64,000 bases of DNA from Maniola hyperantus (GCF_902806685.2 NC_048554.1:7998001-8062000); one strand, 5' to 3'. Numbered from the stretch's first letter, positions 1-10,866 are shown. Translations and numbers: made by a program. The notes: a model not told the origin generated them from the sequence alone.

Positions 1-189
1 TAGTACCTACGCGACTGGTTGAGATAGTAATCGGGGAGGGGATGCCCCGCACACACGCACAGCCCCCGCCTTAACCCAGAGCGAGATACCGCGGATGACG
101 TGCGGGTGTGCGGGGAGTCACCACGCCTCATACCCCGATTGTCATCTCGACCTTGCTTACTACTCGGTGTCTCGACCTGTTGCGTACTA
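1..189. mobile_element. GC-rich foldback (MITE-like) element at window edge
   Basis: The two halves are imperfect inverted copies. The left arm (about 1-60) holds GAGATAGTAATCGGGG and CCCCGCACACACGCAC. The right arm (about 99-189) holds the reverse complement of both. The outer ends read tagtac on the left and gtacta on the right. The right arm has an extra 25-bp stretch that splits a repeated 'ctcgacct'. The element is far richer in G+C than the flanking DNA. A relic of the right arm alone lies at 15292-15374. No coding capacity is visible. The left boundary may extend before base 1, so no target-site duplication can be judged. The class (foldback DNA transposon or palindromic retroelement end) is not determined. 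Confidence 0.6.
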
Positions 190-938
190 AAATATAGGTA
201 TACTATAATACTAGAGAATATTTTGAAAGATGAAATATAGCATAAGAAAACTAAGCAGCAAAAGAAAAAGGTGATACATTTTTTGCTAATTTTGTTGTAC
301 ACAATCTCTAAACAAAGCTGAATAGACAGGTCTAATATAATATTTATCTATCTTTCCGTAGAGAATTATGCAAGGGTTCCATAAGGACTAGCAATACTTA
401 GGTACTTGTAGATCTGTCATTTTAGTTAAGTTTAGAGATATTTAGTGTACAACAGCTTTAGCTACAATTCAATACGTATATTCCTTCGTCAGGATTAAAA
501 AATAAGTAATTTGGAATTATTGACGTAAATTGATAGCAGTGAAAAGTTCTCAGCGATGTCAACAGAAAATATAACACCACCGATAGAATTTTATCGAAAA
601 CCTGTACGTTACTGTCATCGAAATAAAGGTTAACGATTGAGATCGTTACAAAACAGATATAATAATGCACTTTCATTATTTATTCAGCGAATAATCTCCA
701 CAAAATTGTGTACGGGAGGTAGATAGCTGGACTTGTCCCATAAATTATTGCCCGGTATTAGAATGAAGGTAGGAAAGCAGGCACATTTGCATTGGTGATT
801 CGGATTTGCGGTGACGCGGGCGGTATTAAGATGATGTATGGGGCCCTGATTACGGGCTCGAGATGTGTTGGTACTTGGTAGTTGTTGTGGGTGCACGCTG
901 TACACTGCGTCGGGAATGCGTTTTATAAGTACTTGTTT
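190..938. other. Unannotated AT-rich DNA with a GC-richer patch
   Basis: Bases 190-680 are plain AT-rich DNA in which I see nothing. Bases about 700-935 are clearly richer in G+C and open in one frame on each strand, but I recognise no protein motif. The patch directly precedes a SINE tail and may be part of an unidentified older insertion. Confidence 0.4.
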
Positions 939-1054
939 TCATCATGATCAACCCATTGCCGCGCCGGCTCACTACACAGTACGGGTTTCCTCTCAGAGTG
1001 AGAAGGGTTTTGGCCATAGTCTACCACGCTGGCCATGTGCGGATTGGTAGACTT
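939..1054 (-). mobile_element. SINE-A 3' tail fragment
   Basis: This is the 3' part of the lepidopteran tRNA-derived SINE called SINE-A here, in minus orientation. It shows 'atcatgatcaaccc', 'tcctctcagagtgagaag' and 'ggccatgtgcggattgg' in the same order as the longer copies at 4513-4826 and 45385-45666. The tRNA-like head is missing, so it cannot be transcribed from its own promoter. Confidence 0.8.
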
Positions 1055-2108
1055 GTACTTGTCTTATTGAGGTAATTACTTGTTTTACTGAGGTAATTTT
1101 ATTAAAATCTTTATATTTTGTGAATTTGTTTAAAATAAATTCTTAACAAACACACATACTTACAACTGAAAAAGAACATTATGAGAAGCTCCTGTAATGC
1201 ATAAATGCCTAATTAAGAAAACTAACAGTTAGTAGTAATAAAAAGGCCGTAATTTAACGTATGTGGAAAAACATTTATTGTTTTTGATAACTATAAATAG
1301 ATCTTAACTTTGTAGTTTCAAATAAGTTTTATAAAGGAAATTATAGTTATAAACGATAAATTAACAATATTCAATTTTAATTAAGTACACTAATATTTCA
1401 AGGTTCATTACTTTTTCCAATCTAATAATAAATATAAAATGTCATTAAAATTGTCTGATTTTACTACAGCGTCAGAAAAACACTGAGGTATAGGTTAGGT
1501 ACCATTTGTAACATGTTTCCAGTTTCCACCTAGTTGTAATTCAAAACGCGTTCTCTAGAGATAAATGCCTACAGGTATCTTGAGGCATACCTCGTGTTTC
1601 CATAAATGAAAATTCATTTAATGCGATCATATTAATAACTGCTCATACCGATCGTCTAGCATTAAGTAGAATACATATCAAGCTAGATTCCGTTTATTAC
1701 ATAATTTGTAAACACTTATTATCGAACCAAATAGATGCCTTTTACGAATTAATTTGCGATTGATATGATTACAAACGATTTTAGGTGTGGATGAAAAACG
1801 GAATCTCACGGTGGAACGAATCGATAGCTTATTTTCAGTAGGCAACTTTTCAGTAGGGATCAACTATAAGAAATTGAGGGAAGGGATACAGATACAAAAC
1901 ATGCTTTTCAAGAGCTTCGATAAAAAAGTCATTCAAGAAAAAACATAATATATTTCGATAATTTACAAATGTTTGACTATATATAATTATATTATTAAAG
2001 CAAGTTTAATCATTTTTGTTCTATAAAAACCTTGGCCATGAAGTTTTAGTGCGAAAATATTTTTACGAGACATTTTATTACGGTTAATAAATAACTATAG
2101 CCTCACTG
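1055..2108. other. Unannotated AT-rich DNA
   Basis: I see no gene, RNA or recognised repeat. All frames are short and AT-driven. Confidence 0.5.
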
Positions 2109-2210
2109 GTGACAGAAGGGCTGGCTCATTTTGTGGGCAAGAAGATCAGCCTGGCTGTCCAGCGCGGAAATGCAGCCAGTATTCTTGGCACCATTCACAC
2201 ATGGGCATGA
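2109..2210 (+). pseudogene. Non-LTR retrotransposon ORF fragment, C-terminal end
   Basis: An open stretch of 33 codons ends at a TGA (2208-2210). It encodes ISLAVQRGNAASILGTI, a peptide I recognise from the C-terminal end of ORFs of lepidopteran non-LTR retrotransposons. Nothing upstream continues the frame, so it is a 5'-truncated relic. Related but more decayed copies lie on the minus strand at 4281-4410 and 14270-14400. The LINE clade cannot be named from this short piece. Confidence 0.6.
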
Positions 2211-2743
2211 TTAGTAGGTAGTCAAAGGCTAGCTTTAAATTTTGAAGTCAAATTTTCAATTAAAAAAAAGAAAAGCAAGTTAACATTAACAAAGGTAAAG
2301 ATCCGCTAAATAAACAAAGAAGAGGCAGGTTGCAAGGCGTAAACTGATACCAACAGCATACCATAATAATCTTACTGAAGTCCCGACACGACATTTCGCC
2401 AACGCAGTCGCCGCATGTAGGTGGTCATGCCTTTATCAAGAACTGGTGACTCCGCTGCATTTTATTAGAAGTATCCTTAATACATTGCGGAAGTGTTCTG
2501 TGTGTTGTTCGAAACGTATAGGAAATCACATGGACATGTTTTTTTGTTAGTAGATTAGCTTGTTCTCGCCTACGTAACATTCGTAAGCCATAAATAAATA
2601 GTAATACTAAATGATGCCTGTGACATCGTCTGCGTGGATTCTTCTTGATTTTCCGTGGTGAAAAATTCCTACTTTATGTCCGTCTCTGAGATGCATGAAA
2701 TATCTTGCATCTCATCATCTCACATCTAGCATCATCAGGGATC
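2211..2743. other. Unannotated DNA with a trace of family C
   Basis: Only a weak family-C-like trace is seen near 2626-2665 ('tcgtctgcgtggatt' then 'ttttccgtggtg'), in minus orientation. Otherwise I see nothing. Confidence 0.35.
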
Positions 2744-3174
2744 TTTTTTGGGTTCCGTACCTCAAAAGGAAAAACGGAACCCTTATAGGATCACTTTGTT
2801 GTCTGTCTGTCTGTCAAGTAACCTACAGGGTACTTCCCATTGACCTAGAATCATGAAATTTGGCAGGTAGGTAGATCTTATAGCTGACATTTGGGGAAAA
2901 ATCTGAAAACCGTGAATTTAGATTGGGGTTAGATCACACAAAAAAAATTAAATTGTGGTCGTGAACTAATAATTAGTATTTTCAATTTTCGAAGTAAGTA
3001 ACTATATCAAGTGGCGTATCATATGAAAGGTCTTCACCTGTGCATTCTAAAACAGATTTTTATTTATTTTTATGCATCATAGTTTTTGAATTATCGTGCA
3101 AAATGTCGAAAAAATACGACTGTAGTACGGAACCCTCAATGCGCGAGCCTGACTCGCACTTGGCCGGTTTTTTT
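2744..3174 (-). mobile_element. Family D interspersed repeat, near full length
   Basis: The plus-strand text runs from GGGTTCCGTACCTCAAAAGG to CGCACTTGGCCGGTTTTTTT. This is the reverse of family D as it reads at 51717-52132. Shared internal landmarks are a (CTGT)n run, 'cctagaatcatgaaatttgg', 'gaactaataattag' and 'tgcattctaaaacag'. D is a roughly 420-bp lepidopteran repeat with no ORF. It ends in 'gtacggaaccctaaaa' and begins with a short A run before CCGGCCAAGTGCGAGTC. I know it as widespread but cannot assign its class. It is non-autonomous. Confidence 0.85.
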
Positions 3175-3502
3175 CAGGTCAAAATCGTTTAACAACGCCG
3201 GCCGTGAAAAGGTAACAGATAAACGACAAATTTTATGGAGTATTAAATATTCGTTTCTTGTGGCTGTACATCTGGTTTTTTTATAAATAACATCTGCGAT
3301 AAATGTATTTATTTAGCCCATAATATTAGGACAGCGATAATATATGATACTCACGGGCAATTTAATTTTATTTAAACAGGCCTTTTATTACTGTCGGCAG
3401 CTTGTTTAACTTCAATCGTTTATTTTATTAATTATATTTTTAGCTGCAGCTGTTCGATCCACCGCGCCACCAAGGAAGGAAGGACGCCAAGTTGAGATAA
3501 GG

Positions 3503-3770
3503 AAAAAATCAGTCAAGTGCGAATCGGACTCGCCCACGAAGGGATCCGCACCATCGTACAAGAAATAACACTTTTTGATTTTTTAATTTTCGTGTCGGCC
3601 ATTTTCAAGTTTTCAAGAAGAAATATACATTCTGGAAAAATTCCAACCTATAACGGTTCACGAGATACAGCCCACTAACAGATAGACGAACCCGACGGAC
3701 GGACGGACAGCGGAGGTTTAGTTTATTAATAGTGTCGCGTTGCCACCCTTCACGTACGGAACCCTAAAAA
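3503..3770 (+). mobile_element. Family D variant (short type)
   Basis: It begins 'aaaaaatcagtcaagtgcga' and ends 'gtacggaaccctaaaaa', like family D. The interior differs: 'atcgtacaagaaataaca', 'aacggttcacgagatacagc' and a (GACG)n run. The variant at 17831-18081 shares this interior in the opposite orientation. It is about 270 bp against about 420 bp for the main form. The two forms share ends but not middles, so they are probably sister non-autonomous elements mobilised by one partner. Confidence 0.75.
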
Positions 3771-4280
3771 TGTAATCAAACTCATCTAATTATTAACGTG
3801 TTTTTTAGATTGTAAAAACATAAAACTGGTTTTACTATATTTATTATATTTGGCAATGAAAGTAGTCAACCAGTCGCAAATTGAATTTAAATGGCAAAAC
3901 TAGATCATACACCATAAATCTTGTGTCTGTGATTGATCAGTAAGATTTATAAATAAGTGATTTTTACAAGCTTATGTAAGTATCAAGTTCATTATTTCAC
4001 ACAAAGTTTTATATAAATGTAGATTAAATTAAGTATTCACTCGTACCTATTTACTGTGATTTTTATCTAGAATCCTCTATAATTCTATCACCCTAGTTCT
4101 GGTATTTTTTTTATCAAGACTGTTTATAAAAGTTTAGATAGAGAACTAACTATTTTCTCTGCATTTTCTCTTTTCGTCAATTCGTAATTCAAAGGATTTT
4201 TTTAATGTTGCAAGTTACCTACAACATAACTTAAAACTAGTCTTATCTAATTAAGTTATTACTTTACAAATAATCAAATC
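3771..4280. other. Unannotated AT-rich DNA
   Basis: Nothing recognised. Confidence 0.5.
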
Positions 4281-4410
4281 ATGCCCCCGTAGAATGGTGC
4301 CAATAATATTGGCAGTACTTCTGCGCTGGACTGCCAGGCTGATCCTTTGCACAAAAAATGAGAGCCCTTCTCTCACCAGATGAGGCTATTGACCGCTGTG
4401 GAATGTGTCA
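4281..4410 (-). pseudogene. Decayed LINE ORF fragment
   Basis: Read on the minus strand, this is a diverged copy of the fragment at 2109-2210. It retains FVQRISLAVQR and a later IIGTI. It has several amino-acid changes and no intact frame beyond about 35 codons. It lies just upstream of a SINE-A copy, but the two are separate elements. Confidence 0.5.
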
Positions 4411-4512
4411 GTTTTTTTGCATTAAGACTCCATGGCCCCAGGGTCTCATATAATAAAAACATAAATTACCATGGGGGATATGCTAACCTATTCCGTAACA
4501 TATTCCATCCTA

Positions 4513-4826
4513 TTATCATGACAAGCTCATCGCCAGTTCACTACAGAGAACGAGTCTCCTCTCAGAGTGAGAAGGATTTTGGCCATAGCCCCTAGTCTAC
4601 CGCGCAGGCCAAGTGCGGATTGGCAGACCTCACACACCTTTGAAAACATTATGGAGAATTCTCATCAGGCGTGCAGGTTTCCTCACGATGTTTTCCTTCA
4701 CCGTTAAAACAAGTGATGTTTAATTTTTTTAAACGCATATAACTCCGAAAAGTTAAAGGTGCGTGCCCAGGATCGAACACCGAGGAGTAGGAGGCGAACG
4801 CCCTGACCACTAGGCTATCACAGCTT
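4513..4826 (-). mobile_element. SINE-A, near full length
   Basis: Minus-strand tRNA-derived SINE. The tRNA-like head is at the right end. Read on the minus strand, the A-box region is 'tagcctagtggtcagg' and the B box is GTTCGATCC, the two internal RNA polymerase III promoter elements. The body follows with 'gttaaacat...cggtgaaggaaaacatcgtg' and 'ccataatgttttcaaagg'. The 3' part ends at 'gagaggagac...' with a short ATGATA-like tail. Length is about 314 bp, the longest copy here. I recognise this SINE as common in Lepidoptera. It needs a LINE partner for mobility. Confidence 0.88.
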
Positions 4827-5260
4827 CAATCACCTTATACTTAGGTATACAGTTATTGAAATATACCTAACGTCACGTCAACATCAATTACAACAATAAG
4901 TCAATGTTAAACAGATACCTTGAGATATACCTACCTATATTTTGTATGCAGTTATACCAACGAGGTTATCGTACCTGACCTCTGCTTTCTCGGTTCCAAT
5001 ATATTTGACAGGCAGATCAGCTACCGCTACTAGCTTAGCTTGGCGTGCTACACTAGTAGCTAAGTATAGATTAGAGCTTATTTGTACCGCCTGCCAATTC
5101 ACCGCCAACTTCTTATCACGGGTGAAACTAACACGTTCACTAACAGGCCCCATTTATGTAGAGACGGTTCTAGTACGAAGGAACACATTATAATATAGAA
5201 ATCATGTAGATCCACCCATATTGGGTAGATGGATTTGAACTGAAATGATTTGTTATAGAC
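4827..5260. other. Unassigned segment open on both strands
   Basis: Between 4935 and 5193 both strands carry ORFs (about 72 and 83 codons), with more G+C than the surroundings. No domain, signal peptide or family motif is recognised. It could be an old insertion or a chance open region. A minus-strand protein beginning MGPVSERVSF would be the better candidate of the two, because its composition is less skewed. Confidence 0.3.
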
Positions 5261-5404
5261 CACGATCGATGGCCAAATTCGGATTGGTAGACTTCACACA
5301 GCTCTCAGAACATTATGGAGAACTCTCTGGCTTGCAGAGTTGCTCATAATGTTTTCCTGGCTGGTTTTCCACCACCACTACCACCACTAGGCTTTCACGG
5401 CTCC
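5261..5404 (-). mobile_element. SINE-A internally deleted fragment
   Basis: It contains 'ggattggtagacttcacaca', 'cattatggagaactct' and the tRNA-head end 'aggctttcacggctcc'. The region between the body and the head is replaced by a CCA/CTA-rich stretch, so the copy is deleted and rearranged. The B box is not recognisable. Confidence 0.65.
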
Positions 5405-6377
5405 TCTAATAATATGTAATAGACTATCATAATTAAGAAATACTATTCAGTGAACAGTAGTTGGCACATACTCTAAGTACCGAAATCGACCGGATGTAAA
5501 TGTCACAGGCTATCACATAATATAATGAATTAAACTAAACACGAAATTATATTACACTCTATGATGTAATTTATTTTGTGCTTCTATAATTATTTATTAT
5601 AGCCGAGCTAATCTAGTTTCTATAAAAATAACAATAAAGCCTAGAGTACACGGGTTAAGTAAACGGAGAGTCAACTAGCTTACTGCTCTACCATTTTTCA
5701 GTACTGTACCAGTTTTGGTAAACAACAATAAAATTACCATCCATCTATTACGAGAGAAATATCAGAGATTCTTGAAGAAGAACTCAACAGAAAAATGAGA
5801 ACGTGAAACAGGAGTTAGATTCTGGGCAGAGATATACCTATATGAACTTATATGAACAAACAATTTATTCATAGGCTTTCTTTAATTTTAGTTCTTATAA
5901 TCCCGCTGGCATAAGACTTTCATGAGTTATATTTTAGATGTGTTTTAGTTTTTTGTTCATATCAGTTTTTTTGTTTATAAATAATAGGAAAAACCTGCTC
6001 TGGCGCACGCAGGTTTATATTTAACTCGGTAAATAAACGGTAAAGCCGGTAATAAAGTAGAGTGGACGTAGGTGGGGGAAGACACGTGATATGTATAGTA
6101 TCTGAGTGACTTTGCTCTACCAAAATACTCTATATAATCGGTCTACATTAGTATAATACCATAGTTAATAGTTAGTACTTTGCTGTGCTACTATACCGTT
6201 TACTCTACCCGTATATAACCCGCTTAAGTGATAATATAAAATCGAAATTTTAATATTAAATACACACGAGGAGAATGATTTATAGGTAAGAAAATTTAAA
6301 AATGTTTTACGTACAGTGAAAGTGTAATCTGTCTTACTTGTCACTTTGCATGTAGGTATTATTTTATTCAATTCACA
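5405..6377. other. Unannotated AT-rich DNA
   Basis: I see no recognised feature, only chance short frames. Confidence 0.5.
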
Positions 6378-6540
6378 GGCCAATTAGTGTGCACTAGCAA
6401 TAAAACTTGTAGAAGCCAAATTACAGAAGTTATTTGCCAACGAAAAAAAAAACAAAATATTACTTGCTGCGAATGTTTGTCACAGTGCAACTTGCCAGAG
6501 CTGACGTCTTCTGCTTTCATTGCTAGTGTACACTTGGCTT
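6378..6540. mobile_element. Small MITE with terminal inverted repeats
   Basis: The left end 'ggccaattagtgtgcactagcaat' (quoted in part: GCACTAGCAAT) is matched in reverse complement at the right end, ATTGCTAGTGTACACTTGGC. The inverted match covers about 25 bases with small gaps and enclosed 'agcagaag'-like bases. The whole is about 163 bp, with no ORF. No clear target-site duplication is seen, so the superfamily is open. Confidence 0.55.
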
Positions 6541-7408
6541 TAGATATGTTTAGATAGATAGTAATTATTATTGATTTTAAAAAGTCACGTCAGAATATTT
6601 CAGGTCAATGATTGGACACCGAAGATAATATATTGCTAGCGTTTTGCATTAGAATATCAATAAATATTGATTATAATAAAAATAATCTTCCTTCTTGATT
6701 TTGCGATGATTTAGTAGCTTGGTAGCTTAATTAAAAATTTATGATTATTACCTTTAATGTGTCGGTATTTCACTGTTAATAGTTTCACGTATCGATATTA
6801 TAAATTAATTATTGATATCACAAACCTGATAATGGTCCGTCAACCTTTTGAAGATGGTGTCAAAGTGAGTAAATCCCGCGCCAATATCTAGTGGTGATAT
6901 TATATGTATTGCTCACGTAATAATTGTGTCACACACGCAAGCGTACGAATTTGTCTTCACTTTTTAAAATACAATTTTACTAGGTTTGTCTATCTGGAGT
7001 TGTATGATATCTTTGTAATTTCATTTAAGTGGCATTATTTCTTTATTTAGAACCACATCTGTTCTGAGTGCATAAAAAAGAATATGCATTTTCTCAACTA
7101 GGTATAAGTACCGACTTAAAGGGCTTCAATTACAAGTCTTACACAGTTTTTTTTTACATTTTTTATTAAATTAATTATCACTTATGATCGCTAATGGCTG
7201 CAAGTTTTTGTTACGTTCTTGGCCGACGCGCCTTGTAGGGTGTGTATGGATGTCCACTTAGAAAATATTAATGACGATTATAAATCACGTTACTGACATT
7301 ACGAAATTCTAAAGAGCATGCACACACTTTCGACGAAACTGCTTTTTAAAATTAACAAACAGTAGGGATATCCGTCGACCTGTTGACTGAAAAAAGTTTA
7401 ACGCTTGA
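6541..7408. other. Unannotated AT-rich DNA
   Basis: Nothing recognised. Confidence 0.5.
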
Positions 7409-7492
7409 TCTCGTGTGGAGGTTTTTGAAAATCCTGTGAGAAGTCTTTGAGTTTCCTGATAAAAAGCAGCCTGTGTCACTCTCTAGGTCTTT
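7409..7492 (-). mobile_element. Family C fragment
   Basis: Minus orientation. Landmarks are 'tcgtgtggaggtttt', 'atcctgtgagaagt', 'tttcctgataaaaag' and 'tgtcactctctaggtcttta'. Both termini are missing. Confidence 0.7.
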
Positions 7493-7924
7493 ACTTTAAT
7501 TTTTTTTTAAATTTTCCTTGGAATACGGCACTTTTCAATTTCGAATAGGTAGAAAATCCATTTGTTATGGACAATACTGACCTAAATAGTCATTTTTTAT
7601 CAGGTGTGATTGCAATCCCAGGTCACACAAAACAATGTTGTATAGGTATAGATATTGTTTGACGAATAAAATTAATGTTTGATAAGCTGCACAGAAAAGT
7701 TGTTAAGACGTTTTTGTACATAGCTTAGGTGTCGTGAGTGTGGAGAACCCACGCACTTGTTGTTACGAAGTAATTTCTATTGATAGGTATCCAACGATAG
7801 GTTATCTATCTCAGCCTTCCATTTGTTCTAGTTATAGCTGTATGATAATAAACCAGTTAGCATTGTTGTGGAGGATCCAGTTAGGACCCTGTCATGTTTT
7901 ATATGATTATGTCTGTCTTTGCTA

Positions 7925-7950
7925 AAAAACCTGCCAAGTGCGAGTCAGAC
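7925..7950 (+). mobile_element. Family D terminal stub
   Basis: Only the first 26 bases of D remain (AAAAAACCTGCCAAGTGCGA and the next six bases). The rest of the element is absent, either from truncation or from an aborted insertion. Confidence 0.5.
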
Positions 7951-8020
7951 ATATTATTTAAAATTCGTATTTAAAAAAAATTTACTCTTGATCGATTTCA
8001 CCTACATTTGGCCTACAATA

Positions 8021-8067
8021 TTAAAAAAACCCAAATCCACGCGGATGAATTTGCGGGTAAAATCTAG
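8021..8067 (+). mobile_element. Family C 3' end fragment
   Basis: It has 'ccaaatccacgcggatgaat' and ends 'aatctag' followed by T, the usual CTAG|T terminus of family C. The 5' part is missing. Confidence 0.65.
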
Positions 8068-8291
8068 TTAGTAATACAGTTAAGTACTATTTAGTAATCT
8101 GGCTTCTGAGCTGAGACACTAGGTACACAGGTGTACCAATGAGTCCTACTCCTTTTTCCCTTATTAGCCGTATCTACAGATAATAATTATTAGATCTACG
8201 TATAATAATTATTACAAAAAAATACACACAAAATTGAGAACCTGAACTTTATTTAAAGTTGGCTAAAAATAACATTTAGATTTGATACCAT

Positions 8292-8366
8292 AACCTTCTC
8301 ATTCTGAGAGGAGACTCGTGCTCAGTAGTGAGCTAGCGATGTTGATCATGATGATAATGACGATAA
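8292..8366 (+). mobile_element. SINE-A 3' tail fragment
   Basis: Plus orientation. It reads 'ccttctcattctgagaggag', 'ctcagtagtgagc' and a short (ATGATGATA)n tail. It is 5' truncated. Confidence 0.75.
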
Positions 8367-8577
8367 CAACTAGTAATCCAAGTGGTACAAACCCCATTAA
8401 ATGACCTAGTCTTGTCTACGCCTCAATACAAGCCATCTAAATAAAGTATTTGCATACTGTTTTACATAGTTTTGAATAGCAAATTAGACATGTATGCAAA
8501 TGTATCAATTGCTTGCTTATCACTGGTCATACCGAGTGTCATAATTGTATTTCATTAGAGCATCTGCGTATTATTAT

Positions 8578-8810
8578 GCTAGCTGAACCACCCCGTCTTC
8601 GCTCGAATAGGATTTTCGAAAATCCTGAAACTATGCCTACGTATTTCTTTATTTTTAACCGACATACAGCAAAAATACTAACTTTCATAGATAAAACGTG
8701 AAAAATGACTAATTTTCATTCAAATACCTACCTACTCATCCCCTTTAGAAGTAGGTACCTAAGCTCCTTAGGGGTGAAGTTTTCAAAAATCCTTTCTTAG
8801 TGAATATCTG
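8578..8810 (-). mobile_element. Decayed family L and B fragments
   Basis: It begins with 'ctagctgaaccaccccgtct', the CTAG end of family L in minus orientation. About 150 bases on, it shows 'ccttaggggtgaagttttc' and 'aaaaatcctttcttag', typical of the interior of family B. The region reads as two damaged elements side by side; their boundary is not clear. Confidence 0.45.
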
Positions 8811-8835
8811 CGTTTAAATGCCGTTTATTAAATAA

Positions 8836-9059
8836 CTAGCTAGCCCGCGACTTCGTCCGCGTGGATTTAGATTTTCACAAATCCCGTGGGAAGTTTTTGA
8901 TTTCCCGGGATAAAAGTACCCTTATCATAGGATAAGGGTACTTTTATCCCGGGTAAATTGATCTGATTTTTAGATGGATATAGATCCATCTAAAAATCAG
9001 ATCAATTTGTTGCTCCGTTGCAGCGTGATTGAAGGACAAACCAACAAACCAAAAAAAAA
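8836..9059 (-). mobile_element. Family C element with two internal hairpins
   Basis: Minus orientation. The CTAG terminus is at 8836-8839, then the terminal hairpin sequence CGCGACTTCGTCCGCG, 'atcccgtgggaagtttttga' and 'tttcccgggataaaa'. After two perfect palindromes (8904-9008), element sequence resumes with 'gttgctccgttgcagcgtga' and 'gaaggacaaaccaacaaac'. It thus belongs to the longer C subtype also seen at 11830-12100 and 28669-28900. The palindromes are not part of the family consensus and must have arisen in this copy. Confidence 0.75.
8904..9008. repeat. Two adjacent perfect hairpins with identical ATAG loops
   Basis: Hairpin one has arms 8904-8926 and 8931-8953 (23 bp, no mismatch) and loop ATAG. 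Hairpin two has arms 8955-8979 and 8984-9008 (25 bp, no mismatch) and loop ATAG. One base separates them. Perfect arms and minimal loops suggest recent inverted duplication by template switching rather than ancient terminal repeats. Confidence 0.92.
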
Positions 9060-10866
9060 CCTATTCCAAATCCTAGCTCCTAAACTGCTACTACATGAAA
9101 AATCTGAAAAATTGTAGGATATTAGCACGTAAAATATAATATTGGTAAGTTTAAACAACATTATTACGATTATTGTGAGACCACTACCACTACCAACAGC
9201 TTTAGTCGACCAAGATAATGTGGTCGGTGTGCCGAACAAATAGTAAGATATACTTAGTGAAAGAAAATAATTCACAACAAAAATGACTGTGTTTCTGATT
9301 ATTTTATTCTTCTTTTTGGTTAACGTTCGGTTTGTATAAGCATCACTACGGAATCTTACTATTTGCACCACACAATTGAAATATCGTTTTTGTAATTTTA
9401 ATGTGCAACAAAAATTTTCCACTGACGCAAAATAGTTAAAAAATGCAAATGCAAATTAATATACAGAGTATAATTAAAGCTCGATTCTATCGCGCTACAA
9501 AATCATCGAGGCAAAATTACAGAGCACGAGCGCAACGACCCACCTGTTAATCGCCTTCATTATAGGCAATCGACCTTCCACGCCAATGATAACAGAACTG
9601 GTTCACCGTCGGACTGTCATTACTGCTGAACGCAGTGCGGCTGCAACGAGGGAGGCTAATGATGCCAGGTAATCCTATGGCTGTTAGATAATACGGGTCA
9701 AGATCTACAATTCTGTAACAAGTAAGTACTAAGTATCTGTAAAGCATAAAATAATAATAACAAAAAAATAGAGTTCCGACAGGATTTTTAAACACCTAAA
9801 TCCAACAAAGTCATGGACTCTGTAAGTATATCTAGGAATATTATAATCGTATGAGCATTTCAAACTCCATTCAAAGTGCCTACTTATATCGATTTGTAAC
9901 CTTTATGTTAACAATAAAACAAACGTAACAACCTTTTATCTGATTGATGACTCTACCAGTGATTTACGGAACTGCCTCAAACGCCTTTGCAGATGACCTA
10001 TCGTGGCGATTAAGAAATAGAAGTAATCGAATATTCCTCAACACTAATTGACAATGCCGAAGTGTACAATGGCTGCCCACATTAATTCCGTGAGCCTTGG
10101 CATTACAGCGAAATGTCTGGGCGATTCCTGAGGATGATATGGACGTGGTTTGTTAAGTGCTATATAAAGCTTAACAGGGGCTCACCGTCACTCGCTCCAT
10201 ACAAACGTAGGTACGTAACGTAGCGTACGTTTGGCAGCAGTCAAACTCTATGTAATTTTGTTTGTTTGTCAGATTTTGTAAAAGTAACTAACGTAACGGA
10301 TTTAAAGATTTATTAAATTCTTGAAACCGTATAACTTCGAAACTGAATATTTTAATAGAAATCTGGAAAACCACAGACATAGACAGGTATTATTTCCTAG
10401 AATGCATCTACAAAATTGCATTAAGTGTGATTGGTTAGGATTCAAATGATTGCTAAACTACGTTTGTGTAGAGCGCACTACGAGTAAACCCCTCTTAAGT
10501 GCTAAAGCTTAAGTAGACGACACTCGATACTTGATGAGTATGTAAACACAGAGCTTCATAATTCCACGCGCCGCGCGCCGAGCAACTTAGTCGAGTATTA
10601 GTAGAGTCGCTCATGTTTATGAATTCAGCAACTCGTTATTTTAATTGCAAGCCGTTTAGAATAGCATAAAATTACAATCCGATGACTAGTTATTATGTAC
10701 TGATATTACAGGACGGTTTTGAGGTAAAGGCTAGACGTATCAATTAAAATAATAGTGTCGGAATAATATTACAGTGGACGTTATTGAGTTTTATCTGTAT
10801 CCTTAAATGCAGTTAGTATGCAAATATTTGTAATTTAAAGATACAATTTCCTCTGAGATCTTAATA
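9060..10866. other. Unannotated DNA; longest ORF and weak promoter-like site
   Basis: A minus-strand frame of 141 codons (8997-9422) is the longest in the window. Its last 20 or so codons lie in the C element above. The rest is hydrophobic and serine-rich with two possible membrane segments, but I recognise no family and its start codon has no supporting context. A second minus-strand frame (9547-9795) is equally anonymous. At 10161-10169 a TATATAAAG lies 29 bases before an A in TCACTC (10190), a plausible but unproven core-promoter spacing. A CG-rich patch is at about 10563-10580. Confidence 0.3.

Noticed and set aside
10161..10193. Confident core promoter annotation
   Set aside because: TATA-like strings are frequent in AT-rich DNA and no downstream exon supports it; kept only as a low-interest finding.
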